Of a DNA stretch of 40,005 nucleotides, positions 33,357 to 40,005 are shown one piece after another. How positions within the stretch are numbered: position 1 is the first letter of the stretch; each line of letters opens with the position of its first letter. Source of the stretch: Bacillota bacterium (lineage in GTDB: Bacteria; Bacillota; Clostridia; Oscillospirales; Ruminococcaceae); NCBI GenBank assembly GCA_023443315.1, contig JAEZVA010000027.1:1-40005 (forward strand), in the 5' to 3' direction. The translations under genes and the position numbers were made by a program. The notes under the pieces are model-generated. The model searched no databases. It was not told the origin of the DNA and saw only the letters and a list, made by a program, of their open reading frames with translations.

Positions 33357-35753
33357 TTATCCCGCGCTTTTTTCTCGCGCCTGCTCGCGGCAGGCGGTCA
33401 TTAGTAGCGCCGCCGCCGAGATATCATCCTCGTGCCCGTCGCTGCGCCGCTGCTTTGCCGTCTCTACAATGGTTTTTGCAAGCGCCTGCATGTCGTCGCC
33501 TTGGTAACGTTCGAGCTCCTTCACAACCCATTCACCGCCGTCAAACACCACACCGTCTGAGACCATCAGCACAATGTCGCCTTCGGTAAGCTCGATGCCC
33601 GAGTGGTCTACCGAGATGCCGTTTAGGATGCCGATGGGCAGCGAGTCGCCCTCGAGCATAAACGCCTTGCCGCCGCTACGCACAAAGGTGGGCGCGGCGC
33701 CCGCCTTGTAAAACTCCGCCTTGCCGGTGTGTAGGTCAACGAGCGAGATATCCGCCGTGGCAAGCGATTCCTCCGCCGATTTGGTCAGCAGCGCGGCGTT
33801 TGCAAACTTCAGTGCGCCGGTGGCACCCAGACCCGCGCTCATCATACGAGTAAGCAGCGAGGACGCCATTGCAGAATCCACCGCCGCCGCCGGACCGCTG
33901 CCCATGCCGTCGCTGAGCACCAGCTGTACCCTGCCCCCGTCGGACAGGTAGCGGATGCTGTCGCCACACAGCCTGCCGTCGCGGTAAGCGGACTGGTACT
34001 CGCCGTACACCGGCTCAAACCGCGCACGCTCCTTTAAGCGGATGGTCGTTACGCCGTCCTTCTCTACCACCGTGGGCAGCGCAAGCTCACGCTTGCATAC
34101 ACGCCCAAGCACCCGTGCAAGCCGCACCCGACTAATGCTCTCTATCTCATCGGTATCAATCAGGATAGTAAGGGTAATCCGCCCGTTTAGGTCGGTTTCG
34201 CACACCGCCTCGCGGGGGTAGATGTTGGTGCTCTCTAGATACTCCCGCACCGCGCCCGAAAGACGCACATGGCGGGTTCGCTTTCTTGCCGCCTCTTCGC
34301 TCAGCTCGTCAAGTAGCTCGCCCATCGCCTCAAACTGCCCCGACACCACTGCGCGCAGCTCGCCAAAGCGACGCGCGCTGCTTTCTCTGCCGCGAAAACG
34401 CTCATATTCTTCATTGACTACAGCACACAGCTGACGCGTTTTGTTACAGCCTTCGGCAAACGGGCGGGGGAAGTCCGCCTCGCTGACCGAGCCTTTGTCC
34501 TTGAGTACGGTGCCAAGACCGTGGAACGTCCCCATCGTGCTGTTGTAGCAGGGTCCCCAGCATGCCATGCGCTTTGCGCAGCGTGCGCATACCGCATCCG
34601 CTGCCGCGTCGTACACGGTGGTGATGTCGTCGGCGTTAATCTTCTTTAGGCGTTCGGATACGCTGTCCACCGCGCTGCGCACCTCACGCATCACACTGCC
34701 TGCAAGGGTTAGGCGGGTATGCAGCTCGCGGCTGATGCCCTCTGCCCCCTGCTCGACATGGTCGGTCGCAATGCGAAACGACCCGATGGTGTTTATCAGG
34801 TTTTGCGGCAGCACCATAAACAGCACCGTTGCCGCCATGACCTCATATAAAATCTGAACAGGCACCGTGCCCGTTCCCGCTGCAATCACCAAAAGCCCGT
34901 TTGCCAGCACAAACGCCGCGCACGCGCCAAACCGCCCGAAGGCGTAAAACACCCCCGCAAACAGCCCCGAAAAGCCGTATACCCCCGCAAGCACTAATAG
35001 CGATACATCATTAAGCCCTGCCACAACGCCAACCACAACGCCCGCACCTGCCGCCACAGCGGGACCGTAGCAGGACGCAACCGCCAAAACCACGACAACC
35101 CCCACAAACCGACCGACCGAAAAGCCGAACAGTCCAAACCCGCACAGTGCAAGCAGCATCACGCTGAGCACTGCTAAGATGCTCGCGTGCTCCTTGCGTT
35201 CGAGTATGCTTGCGACAAAGCCCATTTGCAGCGGTGCCCCCGCAAGCTGTACGAGATAAGCCCCGGCACCCGCAAGCAGCGACTCTGCCACGCTGAGCAG
35301 TATCTGCGACGTGTTCGCCGATGCAAGTGAGGCTATCAGCGAGGGGATGAGAAGGGCAAAAAAGCCGACCAATGCTGCTGCCGCACCGCTTTTTTCAAGG
35401 CGTGTCCAGCGTTTTATGAGTGCGCGCGCCGCCACAATAAGGCAGAGCGCCGCCATATACTTCATGCTACCAATACCCGCGCCCACCGGCAGAAGGTAGC
35501 CGCACAGCGCACCGATGACACCCGGCCAAAACAACCCTGACGGAGCACCCGCCGCAAGCGCGATGCCAAAGGGCGCTATTTTGCCGTACATGCCAGCGTT
35601 CGCCATTAAAAAGCCTGCCAGAAAGCTGACTGCACCGACCATCGGCGCGCGGGTCTGCACAAATCGCTGCACTGTCGTCCAGATTCGATTTCTTACCGCT
35701 GTATGCTGTTTCATGGTGTAACCATGCCTTTCCGTTTTGAGATTGTTATCCAT
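33357..35753 (-). CDS. spoIIE: Stage II sporulation protein E (SpoIIE)
   Basis: SpoIIE is the membrane phosphatase that dephosphorylates SpoIIAA in the forespore and so frees sigma-F. The 798-residue length fits the family. The N-terminal third has about ten membrane helices (roughly residues 40-330), for example VSFLAGFLMANAGMYGKIAPFGIAL-like stretches. A cytoplasmic regulatory region follows with several Cys (DAVCARCAKRMACWGPCY). The PP2C phosphatase domain is C-terminal (from about 580) with LVLSDGMGSG and VLMVSDGVVFD carrying metal-binding Asp residues. Two starts are possible: ATG 35753, used here, and ATG 35714 (MKQHTAV); neither has a strong ribosome site. Its presence marks an endospore-forming lineage. 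The convergent glycosylase gene shares its terminator. Confidence 0.95.
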   Translation of the reverse strand: MDNNLKTERHGYTMKQHTAVRNRIWTTVQRFVQTRAPMVGAVSFLAGFLMANAGMYGKIAPFGIALAAGAPSGLFWPGVIGALCGYLLPVGAGIGSMKYMAALCLIVAARALIKRWTRLEKSGAAAALVGFFALLIPSLIASLASANTSQILLSVAESLLAGAGAYLVQLAGAPLQMGFVASILERKEHASILAVLSVMLLALCGFGLFGFSVGRFVGVVVVLAVASCYGPAVAAGAGVVVGVVAGLNDVSLLVLAGVYGFSGLFAGVFYAFGRFGACAAFVLANGLLVIAAGTGTVPVQILYEVMAATVLFMVLPQNLINTIGSFRIATDHVEQGAEGISRELHTRLTLAGSVMREVRSAVDSVSERLKKINADDITTVYDAAADAVCARCAKRMACWGPCYNSTMGTFHGLGTVLKDKGSVSEADFPRPFAEGCNKTRQLCAVVNEEYERFRGRESSARRFGELRAVVSGQFEAMGELLDELSEEAARKRTRHVRLSGAVREYLESTNIYPREAVCETDLNGRITLTILIDTDEIESISRVRLARVLGRVCKRELALPTVVEKDGVTTIRLKERARFEPVYGEYQSAYRDGRLCGDSIRYLSDGGRVQLVLSDGMGSGPAAAVDSAMASSLLTRMMSAGLGATGALKFANAALLTKSAEESLATADISLVDLHTGKAEFYKAGAAPTFVRSGGKAFMLEGDSLPIGILNGISVDHSGIELTEGDIVLMVSDGVVFDGGEWVVKELERYQGDDMQALAKTIVETAKQRRSDGHEDDISAAALLMTACREQAREKSAG

Positions 35754-35782
35754 TAATCTTCACTCGATTATGTATTTTTAAT

Positions 35783-35798
35783 CGTTTTGCGCAAAACG
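35783..35798. promoter_or_regulatory. Perfect 16-bp palindrome upstream of spoIIE
   Basis: CGTTTTGCGCAAAACG reads the same on both strands and lies about 30 bp before the ATG at 35753, inside the likely promoter region. It could be an operator. It does not match the Spo0A box. Confidence 0.3.
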
Positions 35799-36025
35799 CT
35801 GGCTTGCTTGTCCGAAAGTCGATCAAATTTAGTAAGTTCCCCTTAGTATAAAATAAAATTAAATAAAAACTACTTTTCTATCCTATCGCGAATCGGGTGC
35901 AAAAGCTGTCAGAAAGGGTTTGGGGATTTGGGGGCAAAACTGCTGAAACGGCGCGAATTGGGTTGCAACAACCACCATATAATGGTATTGTATACTTGAA
36001 AAACTACAAAGTGGGGTGCTAAGCT

Positions 36026-36481
36026 TTGAACATAACCTTTCGCGCAATTGGAACGGTGAGCAACCAGGTCGCACTGCAAAAGGACTGCGGCTGGGGGAAG
36101 GACTGCTCCTCTATCATTATTAGCGAGGAGTATCGGCAGGGACTTTTGGGTCTTGACGGATTTTCACATATCGTTGTTGTGTTTTATCTGGATCAGGCCA
36201 AATTTGACCCTGCACAGCATCTGGTGAGAAGACCGCATGAACGGGCGGACTTCCCCCTTGTGGGGATTATCGCACAGCGGTCGAAGGATCGTCCCAACCC
36301 CATTGGTATGACCGCGGTACGGCTCCTTGACGTAAGCGACAACGCGGTTACCGTACAGGGGCTAGATGCCATAAACGGGACGCCTGTTCTTGACATCAAG
36401 CCTTATTACCCGAAATACGACTGCCGCCCCGACGCCACAGTGCCCGCGTGGGTGGACGACCTAATGAAGAATTACTTCTAA
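36026..36481 (+). CDS. trmO: tRNA t6A37 N6-methyltransferase TrmO
   Basis: TrmO (TsaA/YaeB family) adds a methyl group to N6-threonylcarbamoyladenosine at position 37 of certain tRNAs, using S-adenosylmethionine. The 151-residue protein is a compact single-domain form. It has the family pattern: ITFRAIGTVSN at the start, GFSHIVVVFYLDQA, the HxR-like RRPHERADFPLVGIIAQRS, DRPNPIGMTAVRLL, and a closing DIKPYYPKYD. It starts with TTG at 36026, 7 nt after GGGGTG. It is a single-gene unit ending in a strong terminator. Confidence 0.9.
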   Translation: MNITFRAIGTVSNQVALQKDCGWGKDCSSIIISEEYRQGLLGLDGFSHIVVVFYLDQAKFDPAQHLVRRPHERADFPLVGIIAQRSKDRPNPIGMTAVRLLDVSDNAVTVQGLDAINGTPVLDIKPYYPKYDCRPDATVPAWVDDLMKNYF

Positions 36482-36487
36482 ACAAAA

Positions 36488-36527
36488 AAAGAACAGCTGC
36501 GGAGCGTACTGCTCGCAGCTGTTCTTT
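36488..36527 (+). terminator. Terminator of trmO
   Basis: A 13-bp stem (36488-36500 with 36515-36527) with a second small pairing in the loop begins just after the stop codon and ends in a short T-run. Confidence 0.75.
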
Positions 36528-36657
36528 GGTTATATCGTAGTTTTATGTGTGCCGTTACTCAAAAGCACAGAAGCGCACAACCGTCTCTGGGGTGGTGACG
36601 GTACAGTTTTTTCCGCCCCACGGCTGCAACACGACGTCTCTTACCCTACTTCTTCTG

Positions 36658-38124
36658 CTAGTTACATACAGCCTCTAGCAGACGGATGCCCGTCTTTACA
36701 CGCGCAACCGCATCCTGTTTGCCGAGGATGGCGCAGATCTCGATGCCGCCGCCGGGGGTAAACTGCTTGCCGCTTACCGCCACGCGCAGCGGCCACAGCA
36801 CGGCACCGTTTTTCACCTCTAAGCGCGCAATTAGTTCAAACAGCGCATCGTGTACCGACTGCATCGAGAAGTCATCTAGCCCTTCAAGCACCGGCAAAAT
36901 CTCGCGCAGCATGGCAAGGGACGACTCCCTTGTAGTCTTCATCTTCTTGCTCACAAAAAGCTCAAGGTCGTATTCGGGCAGTGCATCGACAAAATCTACC
37001 TGCTCGGGGATGTCGGCGAGCGTCTCGGTGCGCGCCTGCAGCACCTGCGCGATGATGGGCAGGCTGACATCCGCGCGGGTGACGGTCTTTTTTATCCACG
37101 GAGCGGCAAGCTCGGTAAACGCCTCGGGGGACAGCCTGCGGATGTATTCGCCGTTGATGTGCCGCAGCTTCTGCGTGTCAAAGATGGCGGGCGATTTGGA
37201 GATGCCGCTCGGGTCAAACGCCTGTATCATCTCATCGAGCGAAAAGATCTCGTTCTCGCCGCCCGGCGACCAGCCCAACAGCGCGATGTAGTTGAGTACC
37301 GCGTCTTTGAGGTAGCCCGCGGCAACAAGGTCGCCGTAAGACGCGTCGCCGTTGCGCTTCGAGAGCTTTTCGGTCGCGTTCTTCATCACGGGCGAGCAGT
37401 GGATGTATACGGGAATCTCCCACCCAAACGCCTCGTACAACAGGTTGTACTTGGGGGTGGAAGACAGGTATTCGTTGCCGCGGATGACGTGGGTAATGCC
37501 CATTAGGTGGTCGTCCACCACGTTTGCAAAGTTGTAGGTGGGCATGCCGTCGCTTTTCATCAGCACCTGGTCGTCGAGGGTGGTGTTCTCCACCGTCACG
37601 TCGCCAAACACCATATCGTGAAAGGTGGTACTCCCCGTCTCAGGGATCTTCTGGCGTACGACAAAGGGCACACCCTCGGCGAGCTTTTCGTCTATCTCTT
37701 CTTTGGTCAGGCGCGAGCAGTGCCCGTCGTACTTGGGCGAGATGCCCGAAGCCGTTTGCAGCTTGCGCACCTCCTCCAGCCGCTCCTTATCGCAAAAGCA
37801 GCGGTAGGCGTGGCCGTTATCGATTAACTGCTGGGCATAGCCCCCATACATCCCCATACGCTCGCTCTGGATATATGGGCCTACCTCCCCGCCGATGTCG
37901 GGACCCTCGTCCCACAACAATCCGGTATCGCGCAGGGTATTGTAGATGATATCGACCGCGCCCTCTACGTAGCGCTCTTGATCGGTATCCTCAATGCGCA
38001 GAATAAAGCTGCCCTGATTGCGTTTTGCAAGCAGGTATGCGTACAGCGCTGTTCTTAGGTTGCCCACGTGCATATAGCCGGTGGGACTGGGTGCAAATCG
38101 GGTGCGCACCTTGCCGTTGTTCAT
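36658..38124 (-). CDS. gltX: Glutamyl-tRNA synthetase
   Basis: Charges tRNA-Glu (and in many Firmicutes tRNA-Gln, for later amidation). The 488 residues have the class I signature in FAPSPTGYMHVGNLRTAL, a zinc-like site with CFCDKERLE and a later YDGHC, and the KMSKS-type loop as KLSKRNGD (about residue 254), followed by the helical anticodon-binding domain. The ATG at 38124 fits the conserved MNNGKVRTRFAPSPTG start; the frame extends upstream to 38175 without support. The ribosome site is weak. cysS lies 0.9 kb upstream on the same strand with the CAP lipoprotein gene between; the gap is short and no clear terminator is seen between gltX and the CAP gene. Confidence 0.96.
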   Translation of the reverse strand: MNNGKVRTRFAPSPTGYMHVGNLRTALYAYLLAKRNQGSFILRIEDTDQERYVEGAVDIIYNTLRDTGLLWDEGPDIGGEVGPYIQSERMGMYGGYAQQLIDNGHAYRCFCDKERLEEVRKLQTASGISPKYDGHCSRLTKEEIDEKLAEGVPFVVRQKIPETGSTTFHDMVFGDVTVENTTLDDQVLMKSDGMPTYNFANVVDDHLMGITHVIRGNEYLSSTPKYNLLYEAFGWEIPVYIHCSPVMKNATEKLSKRNGDASYGDLVAAGYLKDAVLNYIALLGWSPGGENEIFSLDEMIQAFDPSGISKSPAIFDTQKLRHINGEYIRRLSPEAFTELAAPWIKKTVTRADVSLPIIAQVLQARTETLADIPEQVDFVDALPEYDLELFVSKKMKTTRESSLAMLREILPVLEGLDDFSMQSVHDALFELIARLEVKNGAVLWPLRVAVSGKQFTPGGGIEICAILGKQDAVARVKTGIRLLEAVCN

Positions 38125-38205
38125 TTGCGTTATCCATTCCTTTCGTATAAAAACCATACCATATCGTATCTCCACCTACGGCGTTTGTCAACCATCGTAG
38201 TTTGG

Positions 38206-38829
38206 CTATTTGGGCGAGGCAAAATGCTCGGTTGCATACCATTCGTACCCCAGCTCCGACTTGCGGACATACACGCCCACCCCCGTGCGCGTCACATCCG
38301 AGGCAATCATCGCCTCGTAATGGGATGTGCTTTCCTTCCACGAGTCAAAGATATCCTGCGCACTCAGGGTTTGTGCCCTGCCCTTTTGCAGGTTTTCGCT
38401 AACCACCGTGTATCGGTAGCCCGCTTCCTCTATTACAGTGGACCAATCGCGCCCGTCGGGGCGGGTATGCTCAAAGTGGTCGTGCTCCATCATCTCTTTG
38501 CAGCGGGCGCGCGCCGTTTTGTTCAGCGTGTCTTCTTCCACAAGCAGCGGGAGTGACAGCCCTTGGCGTTCCTCGTTTACCAGACGCAGCACGCCGCTTT
38601 CTAGTGTTGCAGAAAAATCGGTCTCACCCTCGCCGCTGGGGTCAATGTGAAATTCCGAGTCGGTGTCCTGCACCATACTCGAGACCTTTTTGTCCGCCCG
38701 CACGGTGTTGGTGCTGCGGGCGATGGCGTGCATCAGCCCGTCCACATCCAAAAGCGAGCAGCCTGCAAGCATTACACAGGCAGTCGCTGCCGCTATTAGT
38801 ACGCCTACTTTGCCCCGTCCGTATTTCAT
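38206..38829 (-). CDS. CAP-domain (SCP/PR1, YkwD-like) lipoprotein
   Basis: This 207-residue protein has a lipoprotein signal with lipobox LAGC (Cys24), a linker of about 60 residues rich in Ser, Asp and Glu, and a C-terminal CAP domain (about 75-205). The domain shows LVNEERQGLSLPLL, ARARCKEMMEHDHFEHTRPDGRDW, VSENLQKG and FDSWKESTSHYEAM, which fit the CAP1-CAP2 motifs and the His residues of the family cleft. CAP proteins of spore formers such as YkwD are secreted and have no agreed reaction. The ATG at 38829 follows CAGGGTG at about 9 nt. It lies between cysS and gltX on the same strand, with the multi-hairpin element just upstream. Confidence 0.85.
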   Translation of the reverse strand: MKYGRGKVGVLIAAATACVMLAGCSLLDVDGLMHAIARSTNTVRADKKVSSMVQDTDSEFHIDPSGEGETDFSATLESGVLRLVNEERQGLSLPLLVEEDTLNKTARARCKEMMEHDHFEHTRPDGRDWSTVIEEAGYRYTVVSENLQKGRAQTLSAQDIFDSWKESTSHYEAMIASDVTRTGVGVYVRKSELGYEWYATEHFASPK

Positions 38830-38849
38830 CGTCAACACCCTGCCTGTCT

Positions 38850-38987
38850 AAGTCAATTACTGTCGGCGAAAGCCGAACGTGAAAAGTTGAGGCGAAAGCC
38901 TCCTAAAGTGAGGGAAGCGTTTAAAAAATAAACTGGTTGAACACATCATTCGCCTGAAAGGCCACGGTTTTTAACCGTAATTGACTT
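38850..38987. other. Multi-hairpin element bounded by an 11-bp inverted repeat
   Basis: AAGTCAATTAC (38850-38860) and GTAATTGACTT (38977-38987) are perfect inverted arms enclosing 116 bp. Inside, on the plus strand, five hairpins follow one another: TCGGC-GAAA-GCCGA (38863-38876), GAGGC-GAAA-GCCTC (38889-38902), GTTTA-A5-TAAAC (38919-38933), GCC-TGAAA-GGC (38952-38962) and ACGGTT-TTT-AACCGT (38964-38978). Two have GAAA tetraloops, which favours a plus-strand RNA. It could be a structured RNA, or a small non-autonomous mobile element with terminal repeats; no clear target-site duplication was seen. No known RNA class was recognised. Confidence 0.45.
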
Positions 38988-38991
38988 TATA

Positions 38992-39011
38992 AAGCCGATC
39001 GGCATCGGCTT
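38992..39011 (-). terminator. Probable terminator of cysS
   Basis: AAGCCGAT (38992-38999) pairs with ATCGGCTT (39004-39011) over a 4-nt loop. On the minus strand TTTAT follows. It lies about 55 nt beyond the cysS stop. Confidence 0.55.
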
Positions 39012-39064
39012 AGCCCGTCGGTTAAAGCCCATTTGCCGCATTGTCGCCGTCGTGTGTATCTATG

Positions 39065-40005
39065 CTATTTTAGCCGCCATTTAATGCCTTGAGGAGTGTC
39101 TTCTAGCACCACGCCCATCTCGGCAAGGCGGTCGCGAATCTCGTCTGCCTTTGCGAAATTCTTCTGCTTCCTTGCCTCCTGACGCTCGGCAATCAGCGCC
39201 TCCACCTCGGCATCCAGGCTCTTTTCGGTCTTGCGCTCGTACATCAGACCGAGCACGCCGGTCAGCTCGTCAAACAGGTCCCGCGCGGTCTCCATCGCCT
39301 GTTTCGAGCCGGGCTGCGCGCCGGTGGTCAGGGTATTTATCTCGCGCACCAGCTCAAACACGGCGGCAAGGGCGTCGGCGGTGTTTAGGTCGTTGTCCAT
39401 CGCCTCGATAAACTGGGTACGTCGCGCAAGAATGCTCTGGAGTAGTGCGTCCTCATCGGGTGCCTTTTCGTCGGTGGCGCTACCCAGCGCAAAGTCGAGG
39501 TTTTCGCGGCAGGTGTATAGTCTGGCAAGCGATGTCTTCGCTGCCTCCATAATCTCCTCGCTGTAGTTCATGGGGGTGCGGTAGTGTGCCGACAGCATGA
39601 TAAGGCGGATGGGCTCGTACCCAAAATGCTCGCCCACCTCCCGCGCGGTGCGGAAGTTGCCGAGCGACTTTGACATCTTTTTGTTGTTGATGTTCAGGTA
39701 CTCGTTGTGCATCCAATATCGTGCAAACGGCTCGCCCCACGCGCACTCGCTCTGGGCAATCTCGTTTTCGTGGTGCGGAAACACGAGGTCTAGCCCGCCG
39801 CAGTGCAGGTCGATGGTCGCGCCCAGATAGCGCTTTGCCATCGCCGAGCACTCGATGTGCCAGCCGGGACGACCCTTTCCCCACGGCGACTGCCAGTACG
39901 GCTCGCCGGGCTTTGCCGCCTTCCACAGGGCAAAGTCCATGGGCGACTCCTTGTGTACGCCTATCTCGATTCGTGCGCCCGCCTCCAAATCCTCCAGCGG
40001 CTGAT
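39065..40005 (-). CDS. cysS: Cysteinyl-tRNA synthetase, C-terminal part (cut by window edge)
   Basis: The class I enzyme that charges tRNA-Cys. The window holds about 313 codons; the start and the HIGH-type motif lie beyond 40005, since the frame runs open to the edge (EDLEAGARIEIG). Visible motifs are DFALWKAAKPGEPYW, PGWHIECSAMA with zinc-type Cys and His, FPHHENEIAQSE, the KMSKS loop as KKMSKSLGN, and a C-terminal helical region with VEALIAERQEARKQKNFAKADEIRD, which ends the protein with the usual EDTPQGIKWRL. Truncation is due only to the window, not to decay. Confidence 0.97.
   Translation of the reverse strand, partial: QPLEDLEAGARIEIGVHKESPMDFALWKAAKPGEPYWQSPWGKGRPGWHIECSAMAKRYLGATIDLHCGGLDLVFPHHENEIAQSECAWGEPFARYWMHNEYLNINNKKMSKSLGNFRTAREVGEHFGYEPIRLIMLSAHYRTPMNYSEEIMEAAKTSLARLYTCRENLDFALGSATDEKAPDEDALLQSILARRTQFIEAMDNDLNTADALAAVFELVREINTLTTGAQPGSKQAMETARDLFDELTGVLGLMYERKTEKSLDAEVEALIAERQEARKQKNFAKADEIRDRLAEMGVVLEDTPQGIKWRLK

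Noticed and set aside
35800..35835. Spo0A box before spoIIE
   Set aside because: A TTCGGACA word near 35814-35821 resembles the box but has an extra base; not strong enough to report as a site.
38850..38987. Retron-like a1/a2 inverted repeat
   Set aside because: The terminal repeat has the right size, but there is no reverse transcriptase gene nearby and no msr/msd layout, so the retron reading is not supported.

Overview
The window reads as a chromosomal segment of a Gram-positive, endospore-forming Clostridia-type bacterium, plausibly of the Oscillospiraceae kind; the exact taxon is an inference. The signs are SpoIIE, a BofC-like secreted protein, class B sortases, a YitT protein, a non-canonical EF-G, DUF4358 and DUF6062 proteins, strong AGGAGG ribosome sites, and intrinsic terminators at many gene ends. 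I see no rRNA, tRNA, CRISPR array, phage or transposase gene. Most genes are single units or two- to three-gene operons.

Positions 1-10400 hold a surface and metabolism block. Three tandem class B sortases (809-4203) have intact His/Cys/Arg catalytic sets; most of their intergenic gaps carry a promoter or a terminator. They are followed by CTP synthase (pyrG), an orphan sensor-kinase-like protein whose phospho-acceptor His is a Lys, glyceraldehyde-3-phosphate dehydrogenase, and a secreted protein ending in an NPNTG sorting signal, a possible client of the sortases. Positions 10700-18600 hold a DUF4358 lipoprotein, a class A penicillin-binding protein, a BofC-like protein, an ECF sigma factor with a membrane-anchored beta-propeller partner, and a YitT membrane protein.

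Positions 18700-29600, mainly on the minus strand, hold a GntR/ABC operon of YtrA type (consensus promoter with an inverted-repeat operator at the start site), an uncharacterised membrane protein with a proline-rich tail, an EF-G paralogue, rlmB, and the most unusual gene of the window: a 916-residue protein with a long disordered N-terminus and a P1B-type ATPase core whose catalytic motifs have decayed. Positions 29700-31500 hold a small membrane protein, a cluster of DnaA-box-like repeats of unknown purpose, and a DUF6062 protein with two CxxC...CxxH modules.

Positions 31440-40005 hold a MerR regulator with an OGG1-type DNA glycosylase behind a 19-bp-spacer promoter, spoIIE, trmO, gltX, a CAP-domain lipoprotein, a compact multi-hairpin element bounded by an 11-bp inverted repeat (38850-38987), and the C-terminal two thirds of cysS, cut by the window edge.

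The best candidates for something undescribed are the pseudo-P-type ATPase, the DnaA-box-like cluster, the multi-hairpin element, the kinase-like protein without its His, and the triple sortase locus. All names come from reading motifs by eye; no database search was run.
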